Under the pieces are notes generated by a model. That model was given only the letters and a program-made list of their open reading frames with translations. It was not told the origin of the DNA and ran no database searches. This document shows, in pieces, positions 47,473 through 55,740 of a stretch of DNA of 64,000 nucleotides. Made by a program: the position numbers and the translations under genes. Numbering within the stretch: position 1 is the first letter of the stretch; each line of letters opens with the position of its first letter. This stretch comes from KBS50 sp042666615 (GTDB taxonomy: Bacteria > Actinomycetota > Actinomycetes > Mycobacteriales > Micromonosporaceae): contig NZ_JBHTDD010000007.1 of assembly GCF_042666615.1 (NCBI RefSeq), positions 186,001 to 250,000 on the forward strand, in the 5' to 3' direction.

Positions 47473-49105
47473 GTTCCTTCTGGTAGCGCTCGTACGCCTT
47501 GTTGACCATCTCCAGGTACTGGTCCATGTTCTTGCCCTTCAACTCGGTCAGATAGGCGTCCCACTGGCCGAGGTCGCGTTGCCCGAGGGCGAACTGCAGC
47601 GCGGAGGCGACGACGTGGTCCTTGAGCGGCGTCTCCCACAGCGATGCCTGCTCCCGTTCCTCGTCGGTGAACGGGTACGGCGGGGGCGTGATCGCCGCCA
47701 GCGGCTTGCGGGCGTTCATCACCTTCTGGAACTCCTGCTCCTCGGGAGAGAAGAAGGACTGCACCAGTTCGGTGTTACCGGCGTAGGCGAAGACACCGTT
47801 GTAGAAACCGAAGTCCTTCTGCAGGTGCTTGCTGCCGCTCGGGTTGAGGCCGATGACATTCACGTCGGGGGTGAGGGTCCGCTTACCGGACGAGTCCTTC
47901 GTGTAGGTGATGCCCTCGACGCCCCACTTCGCGAACTCCTGCCCGGCGTCGGAATACCACAGCCAGTCGATGAACTGCATCATCGCGACGAAGTTCTTGC
48001 TGTCCCGGGCCTTCTTGGAGATCATGATGCCGTTCTCCAGCCGGGGCGCCGGGTTGATCTCGCCGGCCGGACCGATCGGCAGCGGGATCTTCGTCAGCTT
48101 CGCCGCCGGGATGGTCTTCGCGAGATCCGGCCGGTAGTCGTTGACCAGGGTCTGCGCGTTGCTGCCGATGACGAAGGACCTGCCGTTGGCAAGCTTCTGC
48201 CGCGCCTGGTCGTCGGTCTGGGTGAAGCTCTCCGGGTCGAGCAGCCCCTCCTTCACCAGCTTGTTGAGGTACTGGAGGACCTGCTTCCACTTGTCGGTGG
48301 CCCCGGTGTAGGTGAACTTCTCCGTCTCCGGGTCCCACGACGCGTGCTTGTAGGCCCATCCGGCACCGGCGAGGCCGTGCGAGACGGCGAGCAGGTTCAA
48401 CAGGTTGCCGGCCGGGTTGGGCTTGCTCCACCGTTCGGAGAGCGGGTACGAGTCGGGATGGGCCGCCTTCATCGCCTTGAGCACCGTGTAGAGATCGTCC
48501 CAGGTCTTCGGGACCTGGAGGTTGAGCTGCTCGAGGATGTCCGTCCGGATCGCCAACGAATAGTCGTGCCACTGCTTCTCGTGCAACCCGGGCAGCAGGT
48601 AGAATTTACCGTCGTCCTGGCGGAGTGTGTTGATCTCGGGTTCGAGCTTCCACTTCGAGATCTTGTCCTTGAAGTTGGGCATCAGGTCGAGGTAGTCGCT
48701 GACCGGAAGGATGGCTCCCGAGGAGACGAAGACGTCCTCCTGGTCGGGATAGGTCTTGGGGATGATCAGCGGGGCGTCGCCGGCACCGATGAGCAGACTG
48801 CGCTTCTGCTCGTAGTCGCTGAGCGGAACGACGACCGGTTCCAACGTGACGTTCGTCCGCTTCCCGAGTTCGGTCCAGAACAGCCAGTCGTCCTTGATCG
48901 GATAGCTGGAATGGTTGTTGTAGAGGATCGAGAAGCTGACCTGTTCGGTGGCTTTGAACTGGTCGCCGGTGCCGTACCCGGCCATGGCGCCGGCCCGGTT
49001 GCCGGACAGGTCCGACTCCTCCGGGTCGTCGCCGCACGCGGTGGTGGTGAGCAGGAGCAGCGCGGTGGCCAGCGCCGCTGCTCGGCGCCGGGTTCCTGGG
49101 AGCAT
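47465..49105 (-). CDS. Extracellular substrate-binding lipoprotein (LplA/YtcQ-like)
   Basis: 546 residues. Lipoprotein signal with lipobox TTAC at Cys24, then an acidic linker and a two-lobe type-I oligosaccharide-binding fold (WLFWTELGKRTNVTLEPVVV, DWLWYSDAGQEFAKWGVEGITY). Its length fits the large LplA-like binders of uronate-containing oligosaccharides. It is anchored on the outer face of the membrane, with probable ligand aldouronic acids given aguA downstream. The permeases lie upstream, 49 nt away. Confidence 0.9.
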   Translation of the reverse strand: MLPGTRRRAAALATALLLLTTTACGDDPEESDLSGNRAGAMAGYGTGDQFKATEQVSFSILYNNHSSYPIKDDWLFWTELGKRTNVTLEPVVVPLSDYEQKRSLLIGAGDAPLIIPKTYPDQEDVFVSSGAILPVSDYLDLMPNFKDKISKWKLEPEINTLRQDDGKFYLLPGLHEKQWHDYSLAIRTDILEQLNLQVPKTWDDLYTVLKAMKAAHPDSYPLSERWSKPNPAGNLLNLLAVSHGLAGAGWAYKHASWDPETEKFTYTGATDKWKQVLQYLNKLVKEGLLDPESFTQTDDQARQKLANGRSFVIGSNAQTLVNDYRPDLAKTIPAAKLTKIPLPIGPAGEINPAPRLENGIMISKKARDSKNFVAMMQFIDWLWYSDAGQEFAKWGVEGITYTKDSSGKRTLTPDVNVIGLNPSGSKHLQKDFGFYNGVFAYAGNTELVQSFFSPEEQEFQKVMNARKPLAAITPPPYPFTDEEREQASLWETPLKDHVVASALQFALGQRDLGQWDAYLTELKGKNMDQYLEMVNKAYERYQKEHG

Positions 49106-49154
49106 CGGGACGTCCTTTCGGGGAGCGCTGGTGGGACGGTGCGCGGAGGGCAGG

Positions 49155-50072
49155 TCAACCCTTGACCGCGCCGAGCAGCACCCCGGAGACGAAGTACCGC
49201 TGGACGAAGGGGTAGACGGCGAGGATGGGCAGGGTGGTGAGGACGACGGTCACGGCCTTGAGCGTCGCCTCGGCCTGGACCTCGTCCGACTCGGCGATGG
49301 CGCCGACGTTCTCCGCTCCGGTGGCGCCGGCGAGCAGGTTGCGGAGATAGACGGTCACCGGGAACATGTCCTGCTGGTCCAGGTAGAGGAACGCGGTGAA
49401 CCACGAGTTCCAGAACGACACGGCGTAGAACAGCACCATCGTGGCGATGATCGCCTTCGACAGCGGCAACACGATCCGGAGCAGGATGCCGTACGTGTTC
49501 AGTCCGTCGACGGCCGCCGCCTCCTCGAGATCGCCGGGCAGGCTTTCGAAGAACGCCTTCATCACCAGCAGGTTGAACACGTTTATGGCGTTCGGTACGG
49601 CGACCGCCCAGATGGTGTTCTTCATGCCCAGGCTGGTCACCAGCACGTAGTTGGGGATCAGCCCTCCGGTGAAGAACATGGTGAACACGGCGAGCCCGAC
49701 CAGGAACCCGCGGCCCTTGAGATCGGACTTGGACAGCACGTACGCGTAGCAGGTGGTGAGCACGATCGAGATCACCGTCGCGGCGACCGTGTACACCACC
49801 GTGTTGCGATAGTTGATCCAGAACGTCGAGTCGGACATCAGCAGCTCGTACGCGGTCAGGTTGAATCCGCGCGGGACGAGACTCACCTGGCCCGCGATGA
49901 TGTACGCCTCGTCGCTGAGCGAGCGGGCCACGATGTTGAGGAACGGATACAGGGTCAGCACCACGACGCCGGTGAGGATGACCCCGTTCACCACCTGGAA
50001 CACCCGGTAACCACGGGTCGGCCGGGGACCCCGCGGACGACCGGTCCGCCGCGTCGGCGGGGCGGTGGTCAC
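49155..50072 (-). CDS. ABC transporter permease (LplC-like)
   Basis: 305 residues with six transmembrane segments and the inner-membrane-component loop EEAAAVDGLNTYGILLRIVLPLSKAIIATM (EAA motif, about 190-220) that contacts the ATPase. The GTG start overlaps the first permease stop (GTGA). The N-terminus is Arg/Pro-rich and cytoplasmic. No ATPase gene is in the operon, so a shared MsiK-type ATPase elsewhere is expected, as known for actinomycete sugar importers. Confidence 0.92.
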   Translation of the reverse strand: MTTAPPTRRTGRPRGPRPTRGYRVFQVVNGVILTGVVVLTLYPFLNIVARSLSDEAYIIAGQVSLVPRGFNLTAYELLMSDSTFWINYRNTVVYTVAATVISIVLTTCYAYVLSKSDLKGRGFLVGLAVFTMFFTGGLIPNYVLVTSLGMKNTIWAVAVPNAINVFNLLVMKAFFESLPGDLEEAAAVDGLNTYGILLRIVLPLSKAIIATMVLFYAVSFWNSWFTAFLYLDQQDMFPVTVYLRNLLAGATGAENVGAIAESDEVQAEATLKAVTVVLTTLPILAVYPFVQRYFVSGVLLGAVKG

Positions 50073-51064
50073 CACAGGCTCGTTCCCGTCGTGCGGCGCG
50101 AGATGGCGTTCGCACCGAACACCAGGGTCAGCCCGATCACCGCCTCGAACAGGCCGATCGCGGCGGCATAGCTGAAGTTGCTGGACTCGAAGCCCATCCG
50201 GAACAGGTACGTGGAGATCACGTCGGAGGTCGGATAGGTCAACGGGTTGTACAGCAGCAGGACCTTCTCGAAGCCGACCGTCATGAACGTGCCGATGTTG
50301 AGGATCAGCAGCGTCATCATGGTCGGCCGGATGCCGGGAAGCGTCACGTGCCAGGTCTGGCGCCACCGGTTGGCGCCGTCTATCCGGGCCGCCTCGTAGA
50401 GGTTGTCGTCGATCGTGGTCAGCGCCGCGAGGTAGAGGATCGTGCCCCAGCCGACGGTCTGCCACACCTCCGACGAGACGTAGATGGCGCGGAACCAGTC
50501 GGGTCGTTGCAGGAACGGGGTGGGGTCCCCGCCCATGGCCTGGACGAGTTGGTTCACCGTGCCGTTGACGGACACCAGTTCGGCCACCATGGCGGCCACC
50601 ACCACGATGGACAGGAAGTGCGGCAGGTACGACACCGACTGCACGAACCGCCTGACGGTGCGGGTACGGATCTCGTTGAGCAGCAGCGCGAGCACGATCG
50701 GCAGCGGGAAGCAGAACAGCAGGGTCAGTGTGCCCAGCACCACGGTGTTCGTGAACACGTCCCAGAACTTGGGGTCGGCGAGGAACATCCGGAAGTAGCG
50801 CAGCCCCACCCAGTACTCGCCGAAGAGGCTCCCGCCGGGCTGGAACCGGCGGAACGCGATGACGTTGCCCAGCATCGGCAGGTAGCGGAAGATCGCGAAG
50901 AACAGCAGCGGCAGTACCGCCAACGAGTAGAGCTGCCAGTCCCGGCGCAGCGCCTGCCGCCAGGATCGGCGGTGGACGCGGCGGCGGGCGGTGGGCGCCG
51001 CCGGTGCCGGTCGGCGGATCGGCGTGTCGTCCGGGGCCGGCTCCGCTGTCTTCAGGACGCTCAT
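50069..51064 (-). CDS. ABC transporter permease (LplB-like), first gene of the operon
   Basis: 331 residues: a basic N-terminus (about 1-45), six transmembrane helices, and the EAA loop YEAARIDGANRWRQTWHVTLPGIRPTMMTLLIL (about 240-270). ATG 51064. The upstream region carries CCGAAACTTTCGG, the type of palindrome bound by LacI-family xylan regulators. With the second permease and the lipoprotein it forms the importer for xylan-derived acidic oligosaccharides, inferred from the co-transcribed alpha-glucuronidase. Confidence 0.93.
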   Translation of the reverse strand: MSVLKTAEPAPDDTPIRRPAPAAPTARRRVHRRSWRQALRRDWQLYSLAVLPLLFFAIFRYLPMLGNVIAFRRFQPGGSLFGEYWVGLRYFRMFLADPKFWDVFTNTVVLGTLTLLFCFPLPIVLALLLNEIRTRTVRRFVQSVSYLPHFLSIVVVAAMVAELVSVNGTVNQLVQAMGGDPTPFLQRPDWFRAIYVSSEVWQTVGWGTILYLAALTTIDDNLYEAARIDGANRWRQTWHVTLPGIRPTMMTLLILNIGTFMTVGFEKVLLLYNPLTYPTSDVISTYLFRMGFESSNFSYAAAIGLFEAVIGLTLVFGANAISRRTTGTSLW

Positions 51065-51107
51065 CCTCGGCCCCTTCGTGCTGCCGACATGCCGCCGGTA
51101 ACGAGCC

Positions 51108-51120
51108 CCGAAACTTTCGG
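51108..51120. promoter_or_regulatory. CCGAAACTTTCGG operator (xylan-type LacI site)
   Basis: A perfect 13-bp palindrome (6+1+6), 44 bases upstream of the lplB-like ATG. Actinomycete xylan and xyloside operons carry GAAAnTTTC-core palindromes read by LacI-type repressors (XlnR/BxlR class). A degenerate GGGAAACTTAGG follows near 51156. No LacI gene is in the window. Confidence 0.7.
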
Positions 51121-51335
51121 AACAGGACCGTAATCCGTGTCGGGAAACTTAGGAGGGGTATCGGTATGTGTCAAGGTCTTGCCGGTCGGTGTGTAGGGCC
51201 GGCCGAGGTCCGGACGGCTTTCCCGACAAACCTTCCGACCTGGATGGACCCGACGTCGAGGAGACCGTTCATCACCGATTGGGCGTGCTAACCTTCCCGA
51301 GAATTTCGCCGGATCCGGCAAGGCTGGAGGGACCG

Positions 51336-51422
51336 ATGGCCCCGTTCGACCTGTCCCTCGACGAACTGCGGCGGTACGCCCGACAGTGCCCGTTGCCCGC
51401 GCGGACCATGGTCAGCCGGTGA
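51336..51422 (+). pseudogene. 5' stump of a CE7 acetyl-xylan esterase gene
   Basis: ATG 51336 has a GGAGGGACC site. It encodes MAPFDLSLDELRRY, the N-terminal signature of CE7 acetyl-xylan esterases/cephalosporin-C deacetylases, then breaks off after RRYAR into unrelated residues and stops within 29 codons, 11 bases inside the convergent DoxX gene. About 290 residues are missing. It faces the xylan-type operator, so it was probably the divergent esterase of the same regulon. Confidence 0.7.
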
Positions 51423-51804
51423 ACGGCTCGGGACCGAACCGACCCCAGGCCACGAAGACGGCCATGGCGAGGTAGACCAGGTCGGGCACGATCGTCGCCC
51501 GCTCGCCCCGACGCAGCCGCATGGCTGTCGCGCCGACGAACAGCACCGCCACGCAGGTGGCCGTCACCGGCACCATGATCGGCGCGATGTCGAGGACGGC
51601 GGGCAGGATCAGGCCGACGGCGGCCAGCAGTTCGAGGGCTCCGATGGCCCGCAGCGCGCCGGGGCTGAAGTCGAGCACCCAGGCCGAGGCGCGCCCGCCC
51701 ATGGCGGCCATCTTCTCCCTTGGCACGAACATCTTCGACGTGCTGATCAACATGACGGTGGCCAGTAGTCCGGTGACGATCCACAGGACGACGTGCAGAC
51801 TCAT
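51412..51804 (-). CDS. DoxX-family membrane protein (ECF41 partner)
   Basis: 130 residues with four transmembrane helices: LHVVLWIVTGLLATVMLISTSKMFVP, GALRAIGALELLAAVGLILPAV, IMVPVTATCVAVLFVGATAMR and DLVYLAMAVFVAWGRFG. DoxX-like proteins take part in thiol or sulfur redox at the membrane. GAGGAGG precedes ATG 51804. It diverges from the second ECF41 sigma gene, a typical ECF41 partner arrangement. Its 3' end overlaps the CE7 stump. Confidence 0.88.
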   Translation of the reverse strand: MSLHVVLWIVTGLLATVMLISTSKMFVPREKMAAMGGRASAWVLDFSPGALRAIGALELLAAVGLILPAVLDIAPIMVPVTATCVAVLFVGATAMRLRRGERATIVPDLVYLAMAVFVAWGRFGPEPFTG

Positions 51805-51897
51805 GAAAACCTCCTCAGCGGTGTACGGCCATGAAGAGGCCGGCGACCGGCTCGTTGTGACGGCCCGGCCGTGTGACCTGGCCCACGGTGGCGACCG

Positions 51898-51924
51898 TGT
51901 CACGCGACGGCGGTGACCGACGTC
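51898..51924 (+). promoter_or_regulatory. ECF41 promoter of sigma copy 2
   Basis: TGTCACG (51898-51904), exactly 16 bases, then CGTC (51921-51924). This matches the ECF41 consensus TGTCACA-N16-CGTC in all but one base and lies 43 bases before the sigma ATG. On the opposite strand CGTCACA is followed after 16 bases by CCTC, a weaker candidate for the DoxX gene. Confidence 0.75.
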
Positions 51925-51967
51925 TGGAGGTGTGGCACGGCCGAGGGCGACGAGAAGGGAGTGAGCC

Positions 51968-52894
51968 ATGGGCGGGGGAAGACCGGGTGCGGCGGGGGAG
52001 TTGTCCGGTGACGGCCCGATGGGGTCGGCCACCGAGGTGTTCGTCGCCCACCGCAACCTGCTGTTCACCGTGGCTTACGAGATGCTCGGCTCGGCCGCCG
52101 ACGCGGAGGACGTCCTGCAGGAGACCTGGTTGCGGTGGGCGGGCGTCGACCTGGACACGGTGCGGGACCCGCGGGCGTACCTGGTGCGGATCACCACCCG
52201 CCAGGCGCTCGACCGGATCCGCACGCTCCGCCGCCGCCGGGAGTCCTATGTCGGTCCCTGGCTGCCCGAGCCGCTGTTGACGTCGCCGGACGTGGCGGAG
52301 GACGTGGAACTGGCCGAGAGCGTCTCGATGGCGATGCTGATGGTGCTGGAGACGCTCAGGCCGGTCGAGCGGGCCGTGTTCGTGCTGCGGGAGGTGTTCG
52401 ACCTGGATTATGACGAGATCGCGGAGGCCGTCGACAAGAGTCCGGCCGCGGTTCGGCAGATCGCCCACCGGGCACGGGCGCACGTGGCCGCCCGCCGACC
52501 GCGCGGGGACGTGTCGCCGGCCCGCACCAGGGACGCGATCGAGGCGTTCCAGCGGGCGGTCGAGACGGGCGATCTGCGGCAGCTGCTCGACATCCTGGCG
52601 CCGGATGTGGTGTTCCTCGGTGATGGTGGCGGGCTCCGCCAGGCGGTGTTGCGGCCCATCGTGGGTGCCGAGAAGGTGGCCCGCGTGCTGACCGCCAGGT
52701 GGGCCAGGATCGTCGCCATGTCGCCGCAGTGGGCGCAGATCAACGGCCACCCCGCGCTGATCTTCCGGGACGGCCGCGAGGTGGACACGGTCGTCGCGGT
52801 CCGCATCGACGACGGCAGGGTGAGCGGTCTGTATGCCGTACGCAATCCCGAGAAACTGTCGCGCGTCGAACGGGAGGTTGCGATGAGCCGCTGA
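51968..52894 (+). CDS. ECF41-group RNA polymerase sigma factor, copy 2
   Basis: 308 residues: sigma2 (about 25-90: LLFTVAYEMLGSAADAEDVLQETWLRW), sigma4 (about 130-180: DLDYDEIAEAVDKSPAAVRQIAHRAR), and a SnoaL-like C-terminal domain with GDGGG and RNPEKL, the ECF41 signatures. ATG 51968 with GAAGGGAG upstream. It is clearly paralogous to the copy at 39119 but has a DoxX partner, so the two are likely to serve different signals. Its own promoter matches the ECF41 consensus. Confidence 0.92.
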   Translation: MGGGRPGAAGELSGDGPMGSATEVFVAHRNLLFTVAYEMLGSAADAEDVLQETWLRWAGVDLDTVRDPRAYLVRITTRQALDRIRTLRRRRESYVGPWLPEPLLTSPDVAEDVELAESVSMAMLMVLETLRPVERAVFVLREVFDLDYDEIAEAVDKSPAAVRQIAHRARAHVAARRPRGDVSPARTRDAIEAFQRAVETGDLRQLLDILAPDVVFLGDGGGLRQAVLRPIVGAEKVARVLTARWARIVAMSPQWAQINGHPALIFRDGREVDTVVAVRIDDGRVSGLYAVRNPEKLSRVEREVAMSR

Positions 52895-52929
52895 CGGAAT
52901 ACCCGACGCCCGCCTGACGGCAGACGTGG

Positions 52930-54138
52930 TCACCAGGGGTGCAGGGTGCCGTCCGTCAGCCGGTTCACCGGCAGGTACGCGGGAGCGTAGGGGTAGCGCG
53001 CCGCCGCCGCCTCGTCGATGTCCACGCCGAGCCCCGGTGCGTCACCCGGGTGCAGGTAACCGTCCTCGTAGTGGTACTCGTGCGGGAACACCGCGTCGGT
53101 CTCCGGGGTGTGCCGCATGTACTCCTGCAACCCGAAGTTCGGGATCGCGATGTCCAGGTGCAGCGCCGCCGCCATGCAGACCGGGGAGAGGTCGGTGGCA
53201 CCGTGCGAGCCGCTGCGGACGTGGTGCAGCGCCGCGAGGTCGAACACCCGCCGCAGGTGGGTGATGCCGCCGCTGTGCACCACTGTCATCCGGATGTAGT
53301 CGATCAACTGTTCCCGGATGAGCTGGGCGGCGTCCCAGATCGTGTTGAACACCTCGCCGGTGGCGATGGGCGTGGTGGTGTGCTGGCGGATGATCCGGAA
53401 GCCCTCCGGCAACTCCGCGGGGACCGGGTCCTCGATCCAGGTCAACCCGTATGGCTCCAGGCTGCGGCCGAGCCGGGCCGCCTCGATCGGCGTGAGCCGG
53501 TGGTGCACGTCGTGCAGCAGGCGTACGTCCGGCCCGAACTCGTCCCGGACCCGGGCGAACACCGACGGGACGTGCGCCAGATAGCGCTCGGTCGACCAGG
53601 TGGTCTCGGTGGGCAGCGCCGCGTCGGCCGGCTCGTAGAACATCTTGTCGGCGCTCACGCCGTACGTCCTCGGGATGCCCGGCACCCCGCTCTGCACCCG
53701 CACCGCCCGGTAGCCGAGGTCGAGGTAGCGGGCCACCTCGACCAGGATCTCGTCCATCGTCTCGCCGTTGGCGTGCCCGTACACGGTGACACCGGTCCGG
53801 GATCGGCCGCCGAGCAGGTCGTAGACCGGGAGGCCGGCGACCTTTCCCTTGATGTCCCACAGCGCGGTGTCCACGGCGGCGATCGCGCTCATCGTCACCG
53901 GCCCGCGCCGCCAGTACGCCCCCTGGTAGAGGTACTGCCAGGTGTCCTCGATGCGGGCCGGGTCGCGCCCGATCAGCAGCGGCACGACGTGATCCCGCAG
54001 GTACGACTCGACGGCGAGTTCGCGGCCGTTCAGGGTGGCGTCGCCGACTCCGGTCACCCCCTCGTCGGTAATGATCTTCAGGGTCACGAAGTTGCGCCCC
54101 GGGCAGGTCACGATGACGCGCGCGTCGACGATCTTCAC
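52930..54138 (-). CDS. manD: Mannonate-dehydratase-type enolase superfamily enzyme
   Basis: 402 residues. The enolase capping domain (about 1-120) is followed by a modified barrel. The ManD/RspA fingerprint is seen in VYGHANG, LLHDVHHRLTPIEAARLGRSLE (metal and substrate residues), WIEDPVPAEL, IATGEVFNTIWD and the late HGATDLSPVCMAAALHLD. It dehydrates D-mannonate to 2-keto-3-deoxygluconate; some relatives have low activity or act on gluconate. It would use glucuronate released by aguA after isomerisation and reduction by enzymes not in this window. ATG 54138. Confidence 0.9.
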   Translation of the reverse strand: MKIVDARVIVTCPGRNFVTLKIITDEGVTGVGDATLNGRELAVESYLRDHVVPLLIGRDPARIEDTWQYLYQGAYWRRGPVTMSAIAAVDTALWDIKGKVAGLPVYDLLGGRSRTGVTVYGHANGETMDEILVEVARYLDLGYRAVRVQSGVPGIPRTYGVSADKMFYEPADAALPTETTWSTERYLAHVPSVFARVRDEFGPDVRLLHDVHHRLTPIEAARLGRSLEPYGLTWIEDPVPAELPEGFRIIRQHTTTPIATGEVFNTIWDAAQLIREQLIDYIRMTVVHSGGITHLRRVFDLAALHHVRSGSHGATDLSPVCMAAALHLDIAIPNFGLQEYMRHTPETDAVFPHEYHYEDGYLHPGDAPGLGVDIDEAAAARYPYAPAYLPVNRLTDGTLHPW

Positions 54139-54233
54139 CCTGGCACTCCTCTGTCCCCGGACCCGGCCACTGGAGACTGGACCGGTGACCGCCGGGTGTC
54201 AAGGCTGGGGCCGTGCCGACGCCGGGGCCCGGC

Positions 54234-54965
54234 TCAGGTCCGGGCGCCCTCCGCGACATCCCGGGTCGGGAGCGTTTCCAGAACGGACGCCGCCTGGGCG
54301 GCGAGCAGCAGAGCCCAGGCGCGGTAGCCCACCGGCCCCGGGTGGAAGCCGTCGGTGGCGAAGAAGTCCGGTCGAACCGGCAGCCCGCTGACCGGCAGGT
54401 GGGCGATGCCGGGCTGCCGCCTGGCGACCTGTGCGAGCCGCCGGTCGAGCCGGCTGGCGTACCGGCCGCACATCCACCGCACGGGCGCCGGCAGGGCGGG
54501 GAACCGGTGGATCGGCGGCAGCCCGGCCAGCAGCACCGGCACCGGGGTGCCCGCGCGGCGCCGGAGCAGGGCCACGAGGTCTTCGACGTCCTGCCGGAAC
54601 CGGTCGGGCCGGCGCAGGCTGATCACGTCGTTCCCCCCGACCGCCACCAGCATCACGTCCGGCGTCCACCGGGTGTGCGGATCGGTGATCTGGTCGACCA
54701 GGTGGCGGGCGGTACGGGCGGTGGCGCCAGTGCGGGCCACCACGCGCCAGGAGATCGCCCTGCCGGTCAACGCGCCGATGGCGCCGGCCGCCTGTCCGGC
54801 CAGCGCCTCCCGGTGATCGGTGGCGCCGACCCCGGCGGCGGACGAGTCACCGAAGACCAGCAGCCGGAGTGGTTCGCCGCGGCCGGCGACCGACCCGGTG
54901 TCGGAACCGCCGGCCTCGGCGAGCCGGGGGATCCGGGGAGCCAGTCGAGCGAGCAATGGCGGCAT
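54234..54965 (-). CDS. SGNH/GDSL hydrolase
   Basis: 243 residues: block I LLVFGDSSAAGVGA with the Ser nucleophile (about 41), block III VAVGGNDVISLRR (Asn oxyanion), and block V FFATDGFHPGPVGYRAWA with Asp and His. These four blocks define the family, which cleaves acyl esters of small molecules or lipids. No signal peptide is seen. It diverges from a TetR gene across a doubled operator and is probably its target. Confidence 0.9.
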   Translation of the reverse strand: MPPLLARLAPRIPRLAEAGGSDTGSVAGRGEPLRLLVFGDSSAAGVGATDHREALAGQAAGAIGALTGRAISWRVVARTGATARTARHLVDQITDPHTRWTPDVMLVAVGGNDVISLRRPDRFRQDVEDLVALLRRRAGTPVPVLLAGLPPIHRFPALPAPVRWMCGRYASRLDRRLAQVARRQPGIAHLPVSGLPVRPDFFATDGFHPGPVGYRAWALLLAAQAASVLETLPTRDVAEGART

Positions 54966-54976
54966 GTCGCCTCCTT

Positions 54977-55008
54977 CATAACGCTGTTATGTCAATAACA
55001 GCGTTATG
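54977..55008. promoter_or_regulatory. Nested double TetR operator
   Basis: CATAACGCTGTTAT (54977-54990) and its exact reverse complement (54995-55008) are separated by GTCA. Each arm contains its own palindrome ATAAC-N3-GTTAT (54978-54990 and 54995-55007), giving two operators 17 bp apart within one 32-bp inverted repeat. It lies between the SGNH and TetR starts, with the TetR GTG eight bases beyond the repeat. Confidence 0.8.
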
Positions 55009-55016
55009 ATGGCGTC

Positions 55017-55700
55017 GTGTCAAGACCCGGATCGACTCACCGCGCGGAACTCGCCGGCCACCTTGTCGAGACGGCCGCCCGCCTGCTCGCCGAACAGGGC
55101 CCGCGCGCGCTGACGGCGCGGGCCCTGGCGAGAGAGACGGGCGCCTCCACGATGGCCGTCTACACCCACTTCGGCGGCATGCCGGGCGTGGTGCGGGCGG
55201 TCATCCACGAGGGCTTCGCCCGGCTCGCCGATCGCCTCGCCGCCGTACCGGAGACAGCGGATCCGGTGGCCGACAGTTACCTGTTCGCCGCCGCGTACCG
55301 GCGGTCCGCGCTAGCCGACCCCCACCTGTACGCCGTGATGTTCGGCGGCTCGACCGTCGCGGGATTCGCGCTGTCCGAGGAGGACCGCACCATCGGTCGG
55401 TACACCCTGCGGATGGCCCGGGACTCGGTCGCCCGGTGCGTCGATGCCGGTCGTTACCGGTCGGTCGAGCCCTGGTCGATGGCTCGCCAACAGTGGTGTC
55501 ACCTGCACGGCCTGGTCACCCTCGAGAACGCCGGGTTCCTGCCGGCCGGGGCGGCCGGATCGACGGACCACGAGTTCCGTCGGCACCTGCGCGACTTCGC
55601 CGTCGGGGCCGGCGACACGATCGAGCGCGCCACGGCGTCCCTGGCCGTCCTCGACCGGCCGGCTGACGACGAGCGGTCGGCACCGGGCGGTTGTCCATAA
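55017..55700 (+). CDS. TetR family transcriptional regulator
   Basis: 227 residues with a TetR HTH at about 8-55 (LVETAARLLAEQGPRALTARALARETGASTMAVYTHFGG) and a TetR_C_33-like helical domain. GTG 55017 lies 8 bases after the doubled operator, so the protein probably represses both itself and the divergent SGNH gene. The phosphotransferase gene follows 40 bases later and may be co-transcribed. Ligand unknown. Confidence 0.9.
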   Translation: MSRPGSTHRAELAGHLVETAARLLAEQGPRALTARALARETGASTMAVYTHFGGMPGVVRAVIHEGFARLADRLAAVPETADPVADSYLFAAAYRRSALADPHLYAVMFGGSTVAGFALSEEDRTIGRYTLRMARDSVARCVDAGRYRSVEPWSMARQQWCHLHGLVTLENAGFLPAGAAGSTDHEFRRHLRDFAVGAGDTIERATASLAVLDRPADDERSAPGGCP

Positions 55701-55740
55701 CCGGTTGCCGGTCCGGCCCCCCGGCGGCAGGCTGAGCCGG

